From Sphagnum magellanicum (lineage: Eukaryota; Streptophyta; Sphagnopsida; Sphagnales; Sphagnaceae), in the NCBI GenBank assembly GCA_021904315.1, contig CM038919.1, positions 11,587,666-11,651,665 on the forward strand: 64,000 bases of DNA, given 5' to 3'. This document shows, one piece after another, positions 14,701 to 24,607 of the stretch. The notes under the pieces were generated by a model that worked only from the letters and a program-made list of their open reading frames with translations, made no database searches and had not been told where the DNA came from. Made by a program: the position numbers and the translations under genes. Every line of letters begins with the position of its first letter. Position 1 is the stretch's first letter.

Positions 14701-14968
14701 GCCTTCTGACAAGCTGATGAGCTTGGTTAGAATGGTTTTCATGTAGACTGTCTTGTAGTAATTTTTGACAGCATAAGTACCCTGGGTACCTAGAACTGCT
14801 CCTGGAAATTTCATCGCTGTTGGATCTATTTGTGGGAAGCAGATCTTGTGGCGAGGGCAAGAAGCGATGGCTGAGACATTGAAGACAGAAGAATGGGATC
14901 AGAGGGCAGGTATCCGTGTGGTTGAGCGGCCAGCAACATATGGTGCACCAACAGCCCCATCAATTTAG
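11328..14968 (+). CDS. CLPR4: ClpR4-type inactive subunit of the plastid Clp protease
   Basis: Nine exons: 11328-11672, 12262-12363, 12583-12705, 13258-13317, 13587-13683, 13999-14072, 14237-14290, 14491-14574 and 14843-14968. All introns are GT-AG and the product has 354 aa. ClpR proteins form part of the heteromeric proteolytic core of the chloroplast Clp protease and are thought to be catalytically inert. Residues 1 to about 60 are Ser/Arg/Ala-rich with a serine run, as in a plastid transit peptide. The ClpP fold follows, with RIVYIGMP, YVYINSTGTS and GMETEGFAIYD. The position of the catalytic Ser is Gly221 (GAAIGQA), that of the His is Gln246 (MIQQP) and that of the Asp is Pro297 (ERPFYM), so the whole triad is lost. 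The overall pattern fits ClpR4 better than ClpR1-3. The start is the first in-frame ATG. Upstream are a telo-box repeat array and a GA tract. Confidence 0.93.
11701..11752 (+). repeat. (TG)12(TC)n compound microsatellite
   Basis: A run of TG dinucleotides passes directly into a TC run just inside intron 1 of CLPR4. It starts about 30 bp after the donor site. Confidence 0.9.
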
Positions 14969-16377
14969 AGAACCTGAACTGTATAATGAATTCTAGCAGT
15001 TTACAGTTTTACTGAGGGCCTTCCTTTTCATCCTTCCTGTATAATGCTGTGAAGCAATGAATTTGTTCCAACTTGTAACTTCTAGTTCTCCTGCAACCTG
15101 ACACCTCTGACAAGACTGGCAGTGGTGGGCTGTTAATATAAGGAGATGCTGTTGTGTGCTACTATGTCACTGCCCAACACTATCAAAACTAAGGAAGTCA
15201 CACACGAAAACATGCAGATGGATGGGTTTTGAATCTATGTAAAATTTCACAAAAAACATGCACACAAATGGGTTTTGAATTTATGTAAAACATCACAAAA
15301 GTGCCGAACCTGTCTATCTTGCTATGCAATTTTGTGACACACATTACAGGTTTTTAACCCTGACCTGCAACAAGCTATTTAGATTTAATTTAGATTTTTC
15401 TGATTTTCATAGATGTGGCTCGGATAAATTCCAGTGCTGATGATTCATCAGAGCAAGTTTAAGTGTCCACTTTAGGTTTCATAAGTTGTCCTTTGGACAC
15501 TTCCAAATTGGAATTTGTCACAGAACCTAAAACCTAAACCCGGTTGGTGTAAATGGACCCGAAACCAGCCAAGAGTCAGGCTTGATAGCACTGAATGGGC
15601 CTGAAATCGGCCAAGAGTTGGACTTGTTGAATTTACATGGACTTGGAACCATCCTTGGAATTGGACCTGATGGGTCTTAAGGTTTTTCACAAAATCAACT
15701 CATTTTTTCATCATTTGCTTGTCATTAGTAAATGTGTAGAAGCACAACCCCACGCTAATATTGAATTTGATTCTATTTATTTTGAAAGATGAATCATATA
15801 TCTAGACAAGAAAAAAAAAGAAAAAAATCAATTTTCATATTAATTTGTATTCTAAATAATCACCATTAGATTTGGATGCATAATTATAAAACGTGTTGAT
15901 ATTTAATGTTTTATTTGGAAAATAGTCTAAAATTTATAGCTAAATAAATGTTTGATCACAATAATTTAGAATATTTGGATGTGTTGTTTATACCATCAAT
16001 AATGGAATATATTTCATTTGGATGTAAACATGTTAAATTGCTTAGATACTTACTTATAATAACTAATGTTAAACATCTGATTAAAATTAAATAATAATAT
16101 TGGAATGAAAAAATAATATCATTTTATCAAAATGAAAGGAAGTTATTAATATTTATGACTTGGATCATACATGCAAGGTTGAGAACCATATGTGTTAAAA
16201 AGTTAGATTTTATTTTTAAATAAAATAAAATGTGGTTGCGTGGAAGTAACATTTACATATTCTAAAAAAATTTAATTAGATTATTCAAAATTTTCTTAAA
16301 TAAAAGCATCAAATTATAATTCCATTCATCATTTTCAATAGAAATATTATTGAACCTATTTGTCTTGTTTATGCCTA
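14969..16377. other. CLPR4 3' region and intergenic DNA with a short degenerate tandem repeat
   Basis: The first few hundred bases after the CLPR4 stop are probably 3' UTR. At about 15548-15670 there are three decayed units of roughly 43-48 bp, with a core like GAAACCAGCCAAGAGT. After 15.75 kb the DNA becomes very AT-rich and featureless. No gene is visible. Confidence 0.5.
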
Positions 16378-16690
16378 CCTTTTCCAAGCCTAACTATCTC
16401 ATTCCTTTCTCCTACCCACCTACATGGATATGAAAAGACAAATTAGCATGTGCCTTTTCATGTCCATGTTATGTATATTAAAACAATTTAATAGAATACT
16501 TCTTTCAACCCTATTTACTTAACACCTTCCCCCTTGCAAATCTACATGGACATGAAGATTTAACATAATAATTATGAACTATTAGGAACCCAATGGGAAG
16601 ATAAAAAGGGAGGGAAAAAAAAAGAAATAAGGGGTTTTTTTGCTTGGTTTGGAATCTTGCCTTTACCCATAGGGCATTACACTCATTAAT
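16378..16690 (+). repeat. Dispersed repeat, copy A of a direct pair
   Basis: This segment shares its order of motifs with 17579-17886: CTCATTCCTTTC, then CTACATGGACATGA, then a purine-rich tract, then an AATCTTGCC segment followed by a short GGG-containing end. The last part resembles a degraded Pol III B box (TTCAAATCTTG in the other copy). It may be a non-autonomous retroelement. An inverted, partial relative of its start lies at about 16950-17040. Confidence 0.5.
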
Positions 16691-17040
16691 TTAGTTTTAG
16701 TAGTTGGGAGGCTCATGGTTCTCACAAATATTACAATTAAGAAAGAGAGAAAAACATCATTTTGTGTAGGCATGACGATTATAAATGCTCAATCAAGTTT
16801 ATACACTAATTTTTTTTTTGTTGTTTCACTTTTTTTCATCACCATATTCATTTGTTTCAATTTCTCATGATCATATTGAATTGTTATTTCAATTCTTGCA
16901 TTAAAAACACAAACACAATTCAAAGATCTCCTAACATAAATACCATCAACATGACAAGGTAGATTAACACATGCCTTTCATGTTCATATTGGTGAGTAGG
17001 TATTAGTTTGTTAGGCTTGGAATAGGTAGGTATGAATGGC

Positions 17041-17068
17041 ACAAACAAACAAACAAACAAACAAACAA
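17041..17068 (+). repeat. (CAAA)n microsatellite
   Basis: A perfect ACAAAC repeat of about seven units in AT-rich intergenic DNA. A shorter run of the same motif occurs near 22485. Confidence 0.85.
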
Positions 17069-17578
17069 CATTTTTTATTGCATAGATGTATGATTATGGT
17101 TTAAACCACATGGGCCCAAAATTGCTATGCACTACCAATGATGATAAATTGATGAAAATAATGAATTGGAAATGTGAAAATTAAGTTCCATTCAAATGAA
17201 AACATTCGATGACATTGCACGTAACTTGAATTGAATTGAATTGAAAAAAAGTCAAATTTGAATGAATTGAAATTCAATTAGATTTAAATTCAATTGAAGA
17301 AAAATGGGATGCAAATTGTCACATAATGTATTGAACATCTATTCATGTTATAATGTTGAAAAAAAACTCTAAAATACACATATCCAAAAAAACCTTTTCA
17401 TTCCTTTTTATTTGAACATTAGTTAAGCATATTCTAATTTGGAATCATCCAAAAGATGACTTACAAAACCTAAAGTTACCCTACCTTATAAATGAGTTCT
17501 AATGAATTGTTGTCACTTGAATAAGTATATTTATATAATAAAAATGATTGTGTCTATTTATGTCATCTAAATCTATCT

Positions 17579-17886
17579 CTTCCAAGTGTAACTACCTCAT
17601 TCCTTTCCCCCATCCACATACATGGACATAAAAAACCACATGTCAATGTTAACATGTGCCTTTGCATGCCCATGTTATATGAATTAATAAAACTTAATAA
17701 CCTATTTATTTAACCCATTCTCCGACACATCTACATGGACATGAAAAGGCACAATTTTTAGATCTAGCATAAATAATACATGATTATAAAATAAAAAAAA
17801 AGAGAACATAAGAGGAAAGAATGAATAGGTGAGAAGGGGGATTTTATCAAGTTCAAATCTTGCCCTTTGAGCAAGGGGGTTATACG
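17579..17886 (+). repeat. Dispersed repeat, copy B of a direct pair
   Basis: Diverged direct copy of 16378-16690, about 1.2 kb away. It keeps the two CTACATGGACATGA-like blocks, the purine-rich stretch and the AATCTTGCCC end followed by CAAGGGGG. No coding capacity is seen. Confidence 0.5.
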
Positions 17887-18495
17887 TAAATAGTATGACT
17901 ATAATCAAATTTTTAATGTCACAATCCCTATATTCCTCAAAATTTTAAACAAATAAGTAAGAGAGTTGAAAAATTAATGTGCCTTAATTTTCTTTCATCC
18001 CTTGTATGTCAATTATGTTTAATTCAGCTATTGATATGGCCATCTACATTAATCAAATTAAATCCCACAACACCTAGACAAGTGTTTGAGCCCTTCATAA
18101 CCATGACATGTTCAACAATACAAATTACTGAAAAATATTGATTCCATATGGCAACTAAATTAACTTAGTAGGTTAGTGTAAACATGATAATTGCATAGAA
18201 AAACAAAAATTATGGAAGTTCCAGTTTCTTCAAATAGGAGCATAAAAGAGGTGCATAACCACCCGAATGTCCACTTTTGTAGTCCACCTTGGTTACATGG
18301 ATTTGTGGTTCAATTGTTATGGAAGGTTCCATTCAGATGTAAGCAATTAATTGTTCATTCATCTTTCTAAGGAGTTCCGGAGGGGTGAAAAACAAAAAAG
18401 CCTTCTGCATTAAAATTCAGTACTCTATCTATAGACATTAAATAAACAAAAAAAGGACTTTCTTTTTAAAAAGTTTAATTTCTATATTCATAAAC

Positions 18496-18935
18496 ACTAG
18501 TGTGGCCTGTGCCATTGGCCCAAGTGTTACCACGTCCTCAACTGATTTTTCCTTCAAAAACCTGGTTTTTCGGAATTTATTTGAATTTTTAGCTTGCAGA
18601 AATCACTTAAAAATCAATATCTCCCACATTCTGAATCCAAATCTTACCAAATAAATTCCATTAAATCCTGCTCATCAAGATCTTTCCAACAGCACCAAAG
18701 GAACATTCCAATTCCTCCGAAATTTTTAGTTACGATTTAATTTAGGTTTTAGTGAAGAAATCATTCAATCTTCAAGAACTTTTGCCCTGCAAGTCCAAAT
18801 GTCATGGAACCAAAGCCCATGCACCCCTCCTCGTTGAGAGCTTTCCAAAGACACCAAGAACACTATCTGAAGCATCCTGGTTCGGTGGATCTCATAACTA
18901 CAAAACAAACTACCTTCCTTCATAGATAGATCATC
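18496..18935 (+). repeat. Four-copy dispersed repeat, copy 1
   Basis: Starts ACTAGTGTGGCCTGTG and ends near CTTCCTTCATAGATAGATC, about 440 bp. It is nearly collinear with 58908-59350. Related but more diverged copies lie at about 22072-22530 and 45373-45535. The early motif GGCCCAAGTGTTACC resembles a Pol III A box, but no clear B box follows. There is no coding capacity, so a non-autonomous element or a piece of a larger transposon is likely. Confidence 0.75.
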
Positions 18936-19299
18936 CTCAAAATATATTAAATATATTTTTAATCATATGAGTTAACAATATAGATTATAAACTGCTGAAA
19001 ATGCTCATGTCAATATATCCAGGTACACCAGAGCTCTGGTATTAAAATTTGAGCTAGATCCCCATATGATTCTAAACATCCCCCATCCCCTTCGAGTTAG
19101 GGCAGATGACCATCATTCATCCATCCATCTATCCTTTTTTATATAACACAGCAAATGTGTGATTGATTTTTATTATTATTATAAATGAGAGTCATCCATG
19201 ATCATGTACCACATAATTTGAAGCCCATGCATGCATGCAATGCATGAGTTCTGCATGACCCTTTGGCATGTACTTATATGTGTATAAGTATAGAGTATA

Positions 19300-19336
19300 T
19301 AGCTATGTATAGGGAGGGGGAGGGGAGGGGGGGGTG
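19300..19336 (+). repeat. G-rich tract with G-quadruplex potential
   Basis: Several runs of three to nine G in a row are separated by single A bases, ending near 19336. The run spacing fits a G-quadruplex on the plus strand. A (GGAGA)n microsatellite follows at 19679-19704. Confidence 0.6.
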
Positions 19337-19753
19337 GCATCAATCCTATTTTGAAGGCACAATAATGCAAGGGGAATCTACATTATAATAAAGACTAAAA
19401 GCCTCCTTTCCAGAGTATAAGAAGTTAGAACCTGGCCAAATAAAACCAACTCTTGGTGTGTAGCTGCTTGTCTAATACCTATACATACAGTAAGTCTCGG
19501 AAACACCTTGGAACTGGACTCAATTATGTCAACATGGTAAAATGGAGAGATTGACCAAGTGAAGGAGTAGTAGACTTGTGTGCCCAATGATCTGAACTTG
19601 AAATGAGTTGGGACCCATTCATGATGAGCTGCTGTATCTCTGAGTTCTGCTCAAAAATTGATTATTGACGAAGCAGTGGAGAGGAGAGGAGAGGAGAGGA
19701 GAGGGTTGGAACTTGGGGGTGGTAAAAGTCTGGTTTTAAGTCTTGATAATTGT

Positions 19754-20062
19754 TCAAATGTCAAACCGATGGAACCTTAATTCAAAACCCCCATATATAA
19801 GATCTACCCAAATGCAGTTGTCTACTGAATTCCCCTTAAAGTAAAGATGCCAACTAGCAAAGAGTAACCCTGCCCGCCTTCCCCCCCACCACCCACATGC
19901 ATGACATGATGACTCTACCACTCTACACCTTCTGGCAAGTTCAAACTTCAAAGCAGCAAATATAGTACTGAAAATAGGAGGAAATGGGTTCATGAACTTC
20001 CAAGAAATGAAATGAACTGACAAGAGTGTGAAGAGTAACAGCACCTGGTGAACATTTCTCAT
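19754..20062 (-). CDS. Possible small secreted protein, unrecognised
   Basis: A 102-codon frame with a genuine ATG. Residues 1-22 are hydrophobic after a short polar start (VLLLFTLLSVHFIS), as in a signal peptide. The rest has a basic stretch (LARRC), four cysteines and a Trp/Gly-rich part (CGWWGGRR). It matches no peptide family I can name; the cysteine pattern does not fit the EPF/stomagen type. No introns were modelled. It may equally be a chance frame in the promoter region of the downstream gene. Confidence is low. Confidence 0.2.
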   Translation of the reverse strand: MRNVHQVLLLFTLLSVHFISWKFMNPFPPIFSTIFAALKFELARRCRVVESSCHACGWWGGRRAGLLFASWHLYFKGNSVDNCIWVDLIYGGFELRFHRFDI

Positions 20063-20090
20063 GTTAGACCAAATTTTCTCATGTGTAGCT

Positions 20091-20540
20091 GCTATTCACT
20101 CCCCTGTTCTTAATCATTTTCACCTATATGGGACTACCTACAGGCAGCGTTAAAATTTTTTTTTTAATAATTTTTTTTATTGGCAAATTTTCGAGCTGTG
20201 GGGAATTTTTTTTTGCGAAATTTTGGGAATAAAGTAAATAAATTTCCAAAAAAAAAATGCCAAAAAAATTTCAGAAAAATTCGCCAAACTTTGAAAACCA
20301 CAAAATTGAAAAGAAAAGAAAAGCTTGCCTATAAGTAGCTACAAGCTTTTTCTGTGTTATTAATACAATTTACTTATATGGGACTCTGGACAGGCTAGTT
20401 TCTTCCCTGTTATTAATAATATAATTGACCAACATGGGAAGTTCCAGGCTTGCTTCCCTGTTATTAAAATAATTTAATTGACCAAAATGGGACACCAGGC
20501 TTTCTGGCCTGTTATTAGTATTAAAGGGAGACTAGGCTAC
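20091..20540 (+). repeat. 51-53-bp tandem repeat upstream of the Ala/Pro-rich peptide gene
   Basis: Units share CCTGTTATTAATA, then ATTGACCAAnATGGGA, then CCAGGCT. TGTTATT starts at 20355, 20408, 20459 and 20510, giving periods of 53, 51 and 51. A fifth, separate copy at about 20098-20150 (CCTGTTCTTAATC, then ATATGGGACTACC) is split from the others by an A/T homopolymer-rich insertion at 20150-20330. The array ends about 400 bp before the start codon of the gene at 20941. Confidence 0.75.
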
Positions 20541-20579
20541 TGGGAGATCTTTCCAAAAAGGAGAATAATAATATAGGAG

Positions 20580-20940
20580 AACCCTAAACCCTAATTGGGG
20601 AAATGAACCCGGATCCCCGCGGCGTTGGGCGATGGCGCGCGCTCGGGGCGCTTCGCGTCCCTCCCTCCCTCTTTACTGGCTGCTTGCCTTTATTACCACC
20701 AATCTTTCCATACTTTCCTTCAATTCCTCTCCAGGAGGATCTAGTGCTACTAGTTGCTGCTTCTCAGCTCTGGCTAGTAACGTACACCAACCAACTTCAA
20801 TTGCAGCAGCAACGTGTACTCAGCTAGTAGTGATCTCTAGTACTCTGACAAATTCTTGATCGTCATATATATATATACATACTCGTATTCAAACCAGTAA
20901 TCGGCGTTGAGAATTTATTTTGTGTGGAATTTTTGCTGTG
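20580..20940 (+). promoter_or_regulatory. Probable leader with telo-box, GC-rich patch and upstream ORFs
   Basis: A double telo-box motif (CCCTAAACCCTAA) sits at about 20582-20594. It is followed by a GC-rich patch at 20610-20660 that stands out from the AT-rich surroundings. Two overlapping upstream frames begin with ATG at 20603 (74 codons) and 20632 (75 codons, with a hydrophobic stretch, ending at 20859). Both close before the main ATG at 20941. If transcription starts near 20590, these would be uORFs that could limit translation of the downstream peptide. The transcription start is an inference. Confidence 0.4.
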
Positions 20941-21216
20941 ATGGCTTTGATCAGTAGCAGAGTGATGAGGTTTTTGACATTGATCAGCTTTGGAGCTGTG
21001 CTTCTTGTTGCATTGTTTGCTCCTGCCGTGACTGCTGCAACAGGTTATCCCGTCGGGGCTCCCATTGGTGCTCCCGTAGGAGCTCCATGGGCTAGTACTC
21101 ATGCGCCGGCTCCCGCTCCAGGTCCCAGATCCTGGTATAAGCATGCTCCCGCCCCTGCTCCCATCAGGGTGAGGCCATATCGCCGTTATGGAGCTCCCGC
21201 TCCATCCCCATGGTAG
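20941..21216 (+). CDS. Small secreted Ala/Pro/Gly-rich peptide, arabinogalactan-protein-like
   Basis: Single-exon frame of 91 aa. Residues 1-33 form a classic signal peptide: a basic start, a hydrophobic core LISFGAVLLVALFA and an AVTA cleavage region. The mature part of about 58 residues has GAP repeats (VGAPIGAPVGAP), two HAPAPAP blocks and a C-terminal GAPAPSPW. Alternating Ala-Pro is the usual target for prolyl hydroxylation and arabinogalactan addition, so an apoplastic or wall-bound AGP-like peptide is likely. No GPI-anchor tail is seen, which differs from classical AGPs. The middle is basic (RVRPYRR), with Trp and Tyr. I prefer the ATG at 20941 because the frame upstream of it has no ATG and the signal peptide begins directly there. 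No known family name fits exactly. Confidence 0.65.
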   Translation: MALISSRVMRFLTLISFGAVLLVALFAPAVTAATGYPVGAPIGAPVGAPWASTHAPAPAPGPRSWYKHAPAPAPIRVRPYRRYGAPAPSPW

Positions 21217-22071
21217 GCCTCCTACAGGCGGCCAGTTCACCGGCTGGTTCTCGCTGCAGCTCCTCCTGGCTTAGACTCTTGAACAACAACAACATTAATG
21301 ACCGGCATTTCTTCAATTTTCTCTTCCGTAATAATTCCTCTGGAGCTGCGTCGTGTTGTGTGGAATCTGCTGATTTGTAGGAAGAGCAGGGTAGGAGATA
21401 TTGTGGATCAGCTGGCGGTTTGAAGACTGGGTGGATTGATTGGTCGTCTAAGAGAATGCTAGCCGGTGTAAAGATCGACAATAGGGATTAATATCTTATC
21501 TTTTGGCTCAAGAATGAATGGTGCGGAGTCCCAATCTTCCTTAGTAGACAGAACTAGTATTCAGATCTGATGCGATATGCTGAGTCCTAAGTATTACTTA
21601 GTACATACATATATCTTGCATAAAAGCTTGCGAGTTCGCATATAAATTAACCGACCTTGTTATATAACGAGGTAGCTAGGGACTTTGCCAGGCGCAAACA
21701 GGAATTTATTATTTTTGTACCAATAAGTGGGATCTACGATTCATGATCCTCACAAATAAAAGAGCTGAGAGTTTGTTTTAGATGGTCACGTGGTTTGTTT
21801 ATGGGTTCCCCATTTCCATAATCTTGTTTGATAAAGAACCATGAACACTTCAACGTATTACCATACATGAAGTATTCATGGGTTCAAGCTTGAATTTGCT
21901 TTCCCCTTCATGCTTTCACATACATTCATATAATAGCTGATCCTTTCATTACATTTAGTTTCCTTTGAACTCGTCCTTCAGTTTTTGGCAATGCCATCCA
22001 GGCCATAAAGGTTTTCTTTTTTTTTGTTGGCTCTGCCCAGAGGGAAGAGTGTCTTTTTGTGGCCTAACTTA
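21217..22071. other. 3' flank of the Ala/Pro-rich peptide gene
   Basis: Probably 3' UTR for the first 200-400 bp. A 105-codon minus-strand frame (21164-21481) overlaps the end of the peptide gene and looks like an antisense shadow. Nothing else is seen. Confidence 0.4.
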
Positions 22072-22530
22072 ACTCTAGTGTAGCCAGTGGCCCAAGTTTG
22101 AACTTGTTGCCTAACTAATTTTTCCTTCCATAACCATTTTTTGTGATTTGTTCATTAAATTTCCAAATGAAAAAAATTTACTCAAAATTCAATATCTCTT
22201 GCACCTTAGGTTTAAAAAAATTCAAACCACCTTCATGAAATCCTACTCACTAAGGGCTTTCCAATAATACCAAGAGAGCAGCCAAATTTCATTATGATTT
22301 TTAGTTTTGATTTAGATGGAAATTCAGTGAAAATTTTGTTCAATATTCAATAACTTTTTCACCATAGCTCAAAACATTATGAAACCAACTCGGTGCACCG
22401 TTACTCATCAAGGGCTTTCCAACAATACCAAAAGCACAAGAAGAAGCATTGTGGTTTGGGAGATCTAAACTTGAGGAACAAAACAAACAAACAAACAATT
22501 GATCTTCCTTCATAAATAGATGGTCATATA
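22072..22530 (+). repeat. Four-copy dispersed repeat, copy 2 (diverged)
   Basis: Collinear with 18496-18935 but more diverged. It shares TGGCCCAAGT near its start, a TCAATATCTC block, the GGGCTTTCCAA block twice, and an end of CTTCCTTCATAAATAGATGG. A CAAACAAACAAACAA run precedes the end. Confidence 0.6.
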
Positions 22531-24607
22531 TATTTTTAAAATAAAGATATTCATGTGGATTGGATTTAGATCAATACATAAATTATATTTGAGCTATTTT
22601 GCATTATATAATTGCTAATGTTCACATAAAAAGAAATAGTTTAATATTTAAGACAAAATGTAAGTTCATCATTAACTAGGTCAACTTTCATGTAGCATGA
22701 TAATTAAATTATGCACATTTCTAAACCGTACAACATAAACCTTGATCATGATACCCAACAAGTATCCTTTGGGTATCAAAATTGACACAATTTTTTTTTT
22801 AACCTTTTTTGTTTTCATGATACCCAATGAGTATAATGGGGAAAAAGAATGATGCAAGACACTTTGAAAAACGAAACACCCACAAGCATGGACATTCAAT
22901 TTTCTGAAAGGCCCCCCACAAGATTTTACACTCTCGAAGCATACCTCCAAATACACTTAAAAATACCTTGGACATTCTTTCATAAGTAAGTTCCATGTTA
23001 CATGACTCCATCATTTCTCATTATTGTATTTCAACTTGCCATTAACAACAAAGCCAGATGTGGAGCCATTATTAGTCAATGACCCCATTTGTTGAGACTT
23101 GAAACCTCTTTTTCACCATTGAGAAAATTACTATTAAAAGCCACAGTAGACTTGAACCCAAGAAGAATTCCTCTTCTCAGTCAGTACATTTCCAACACAC
23201 GGTCCTGGGTTCATGTTTTCAGCTCATTAATTTTCTTTGAAGATTAACAATAGTCTACATGTTAAGCATAGTTTTCATTATTTCAGTAACCCATCTACTA
23301 TATACTATCTATGTTATTGAACAACATTTATCACCCATGAATATATAGTAGCTTTTGTGAATATGATGATAACAAAACAACAAAAATGATGTAATCTGAA
23401 TACCTATGTAGAAAATCACACTACCTACTTTGGAATTTGTCAGAACAAATTTAAAATGTTCAAGGGTGCACAGCATACTATATAACCCATCATTGAGGTT
23501 TGCTTTTCTTTTTCCTTCTACAAGTTTGCTTTACCCTCTAGTGCACTTCCATATATATCTTCTTTGAGGGCATCAAAGCATCAAATCTTGTTGTTCACCT
23601 GAAGGAATATCTAGAACATGGATTGATTCCTTTTAACTGTGAAGAAAGCTTTTTGGCAAATTACAACAGAACCTATCCTTCAAACAAATTCCACCCTTTC
23701 AAACACTAGTTACCATAGATTTCTTTGTGCAAAACATGCCATCAGCTTGCCCTCTATCATCCAACCAGAGACAAGACACAGAAATTGCATGATGGATGCC
23801 AGGTCCAAACACTTACATGAAATACCTGAGAAGATCTGATGCCTGTGCATAAGACAACAGGGAAACTATCCCTCTTTAAAGGAAGGGGGGAATCCAGCAC
23901 TCATTCCAAGAACACTTGAATTGAGCAAAGATCAAAACTGTCAAGAGAGACTGAAGCATCAAGTCATCACTAGCCATCACCCTCGCAAATACTCCGAAGT
24001 GCCCAACAGAGATGCAATGGTTGAAAACTTTTTGACCTCATTTATGTCTCATGAAAAGACCCATTTTCTTGCAGCAGAAAAAAGAGTGCTGTTGATTTCC
24101 TCCTTTTCATGAGCTCTTACAGTCAAAAACTACTCCTGGGTAATCTCTACCCATGAGAACACTTCCCAGCAGCTCCATGAAGTCTACCATGCTCATGTAG
24201 AATTGCACAAAGCCCCAGATGGACATAAAGTAAAGGCAGCAATAACTGCTGCACCACTGCACCAGACACAAACCAGAGAGGTTACACACACAATCAACAT
24301 GTTGCTGGACAAACTTACTAATCCATCTTTTAGACCTACCTCACAGCTCAGTTCTGACACAAGTAATTTTCCAAGATACATAGGGGGTTGGAATTCATCT
24401 TTCATCATATGGTGCTCAATAGGAGAACTTGATGACAGTCTCAATTCAATGCTATTTACTTTACAACCATCATCTCTCCAATACACTGAAAGAAAAACAA
24501 TAGTTCAGGTACCTCAAAGCATTAGACCAGGATGAGAAACTGAACCCTTGGAACATTCAGGCATAAGCTCAAAAGGGCAAACAAACCTTTCCATAATCAC
24601 TAGATAA
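22531..24607. other. Intergenic DNA and 3' region of MKK3
   Basis: From 23.6 kb upward the sequence becomes less AT-rich and is likely the 3' UTR or downstream region of the minus-strand MKK3 gene. Open frames of 60-110 codons occur on both strands (for example 24203-24535 plus and 24193-24486 minus), overlap one another and show no domain. No gene is called. Confidence 0.45.

Noticed and set aside
20863-21240. 125-codon minus-strand frame rich in Gly, Ser and Pro
   Set aside because: Antisense shadow of the Ala/Pro-rich peptide gene, whose GCT-CCC codons read as Gly and Ser on the other strand.
24193-24535. Overlapping frames of about 100 codons on both strands downstream of MKK3
   Set aside because: They overlap each other antisense and lie in the likely MKK3 3' region, without domains.
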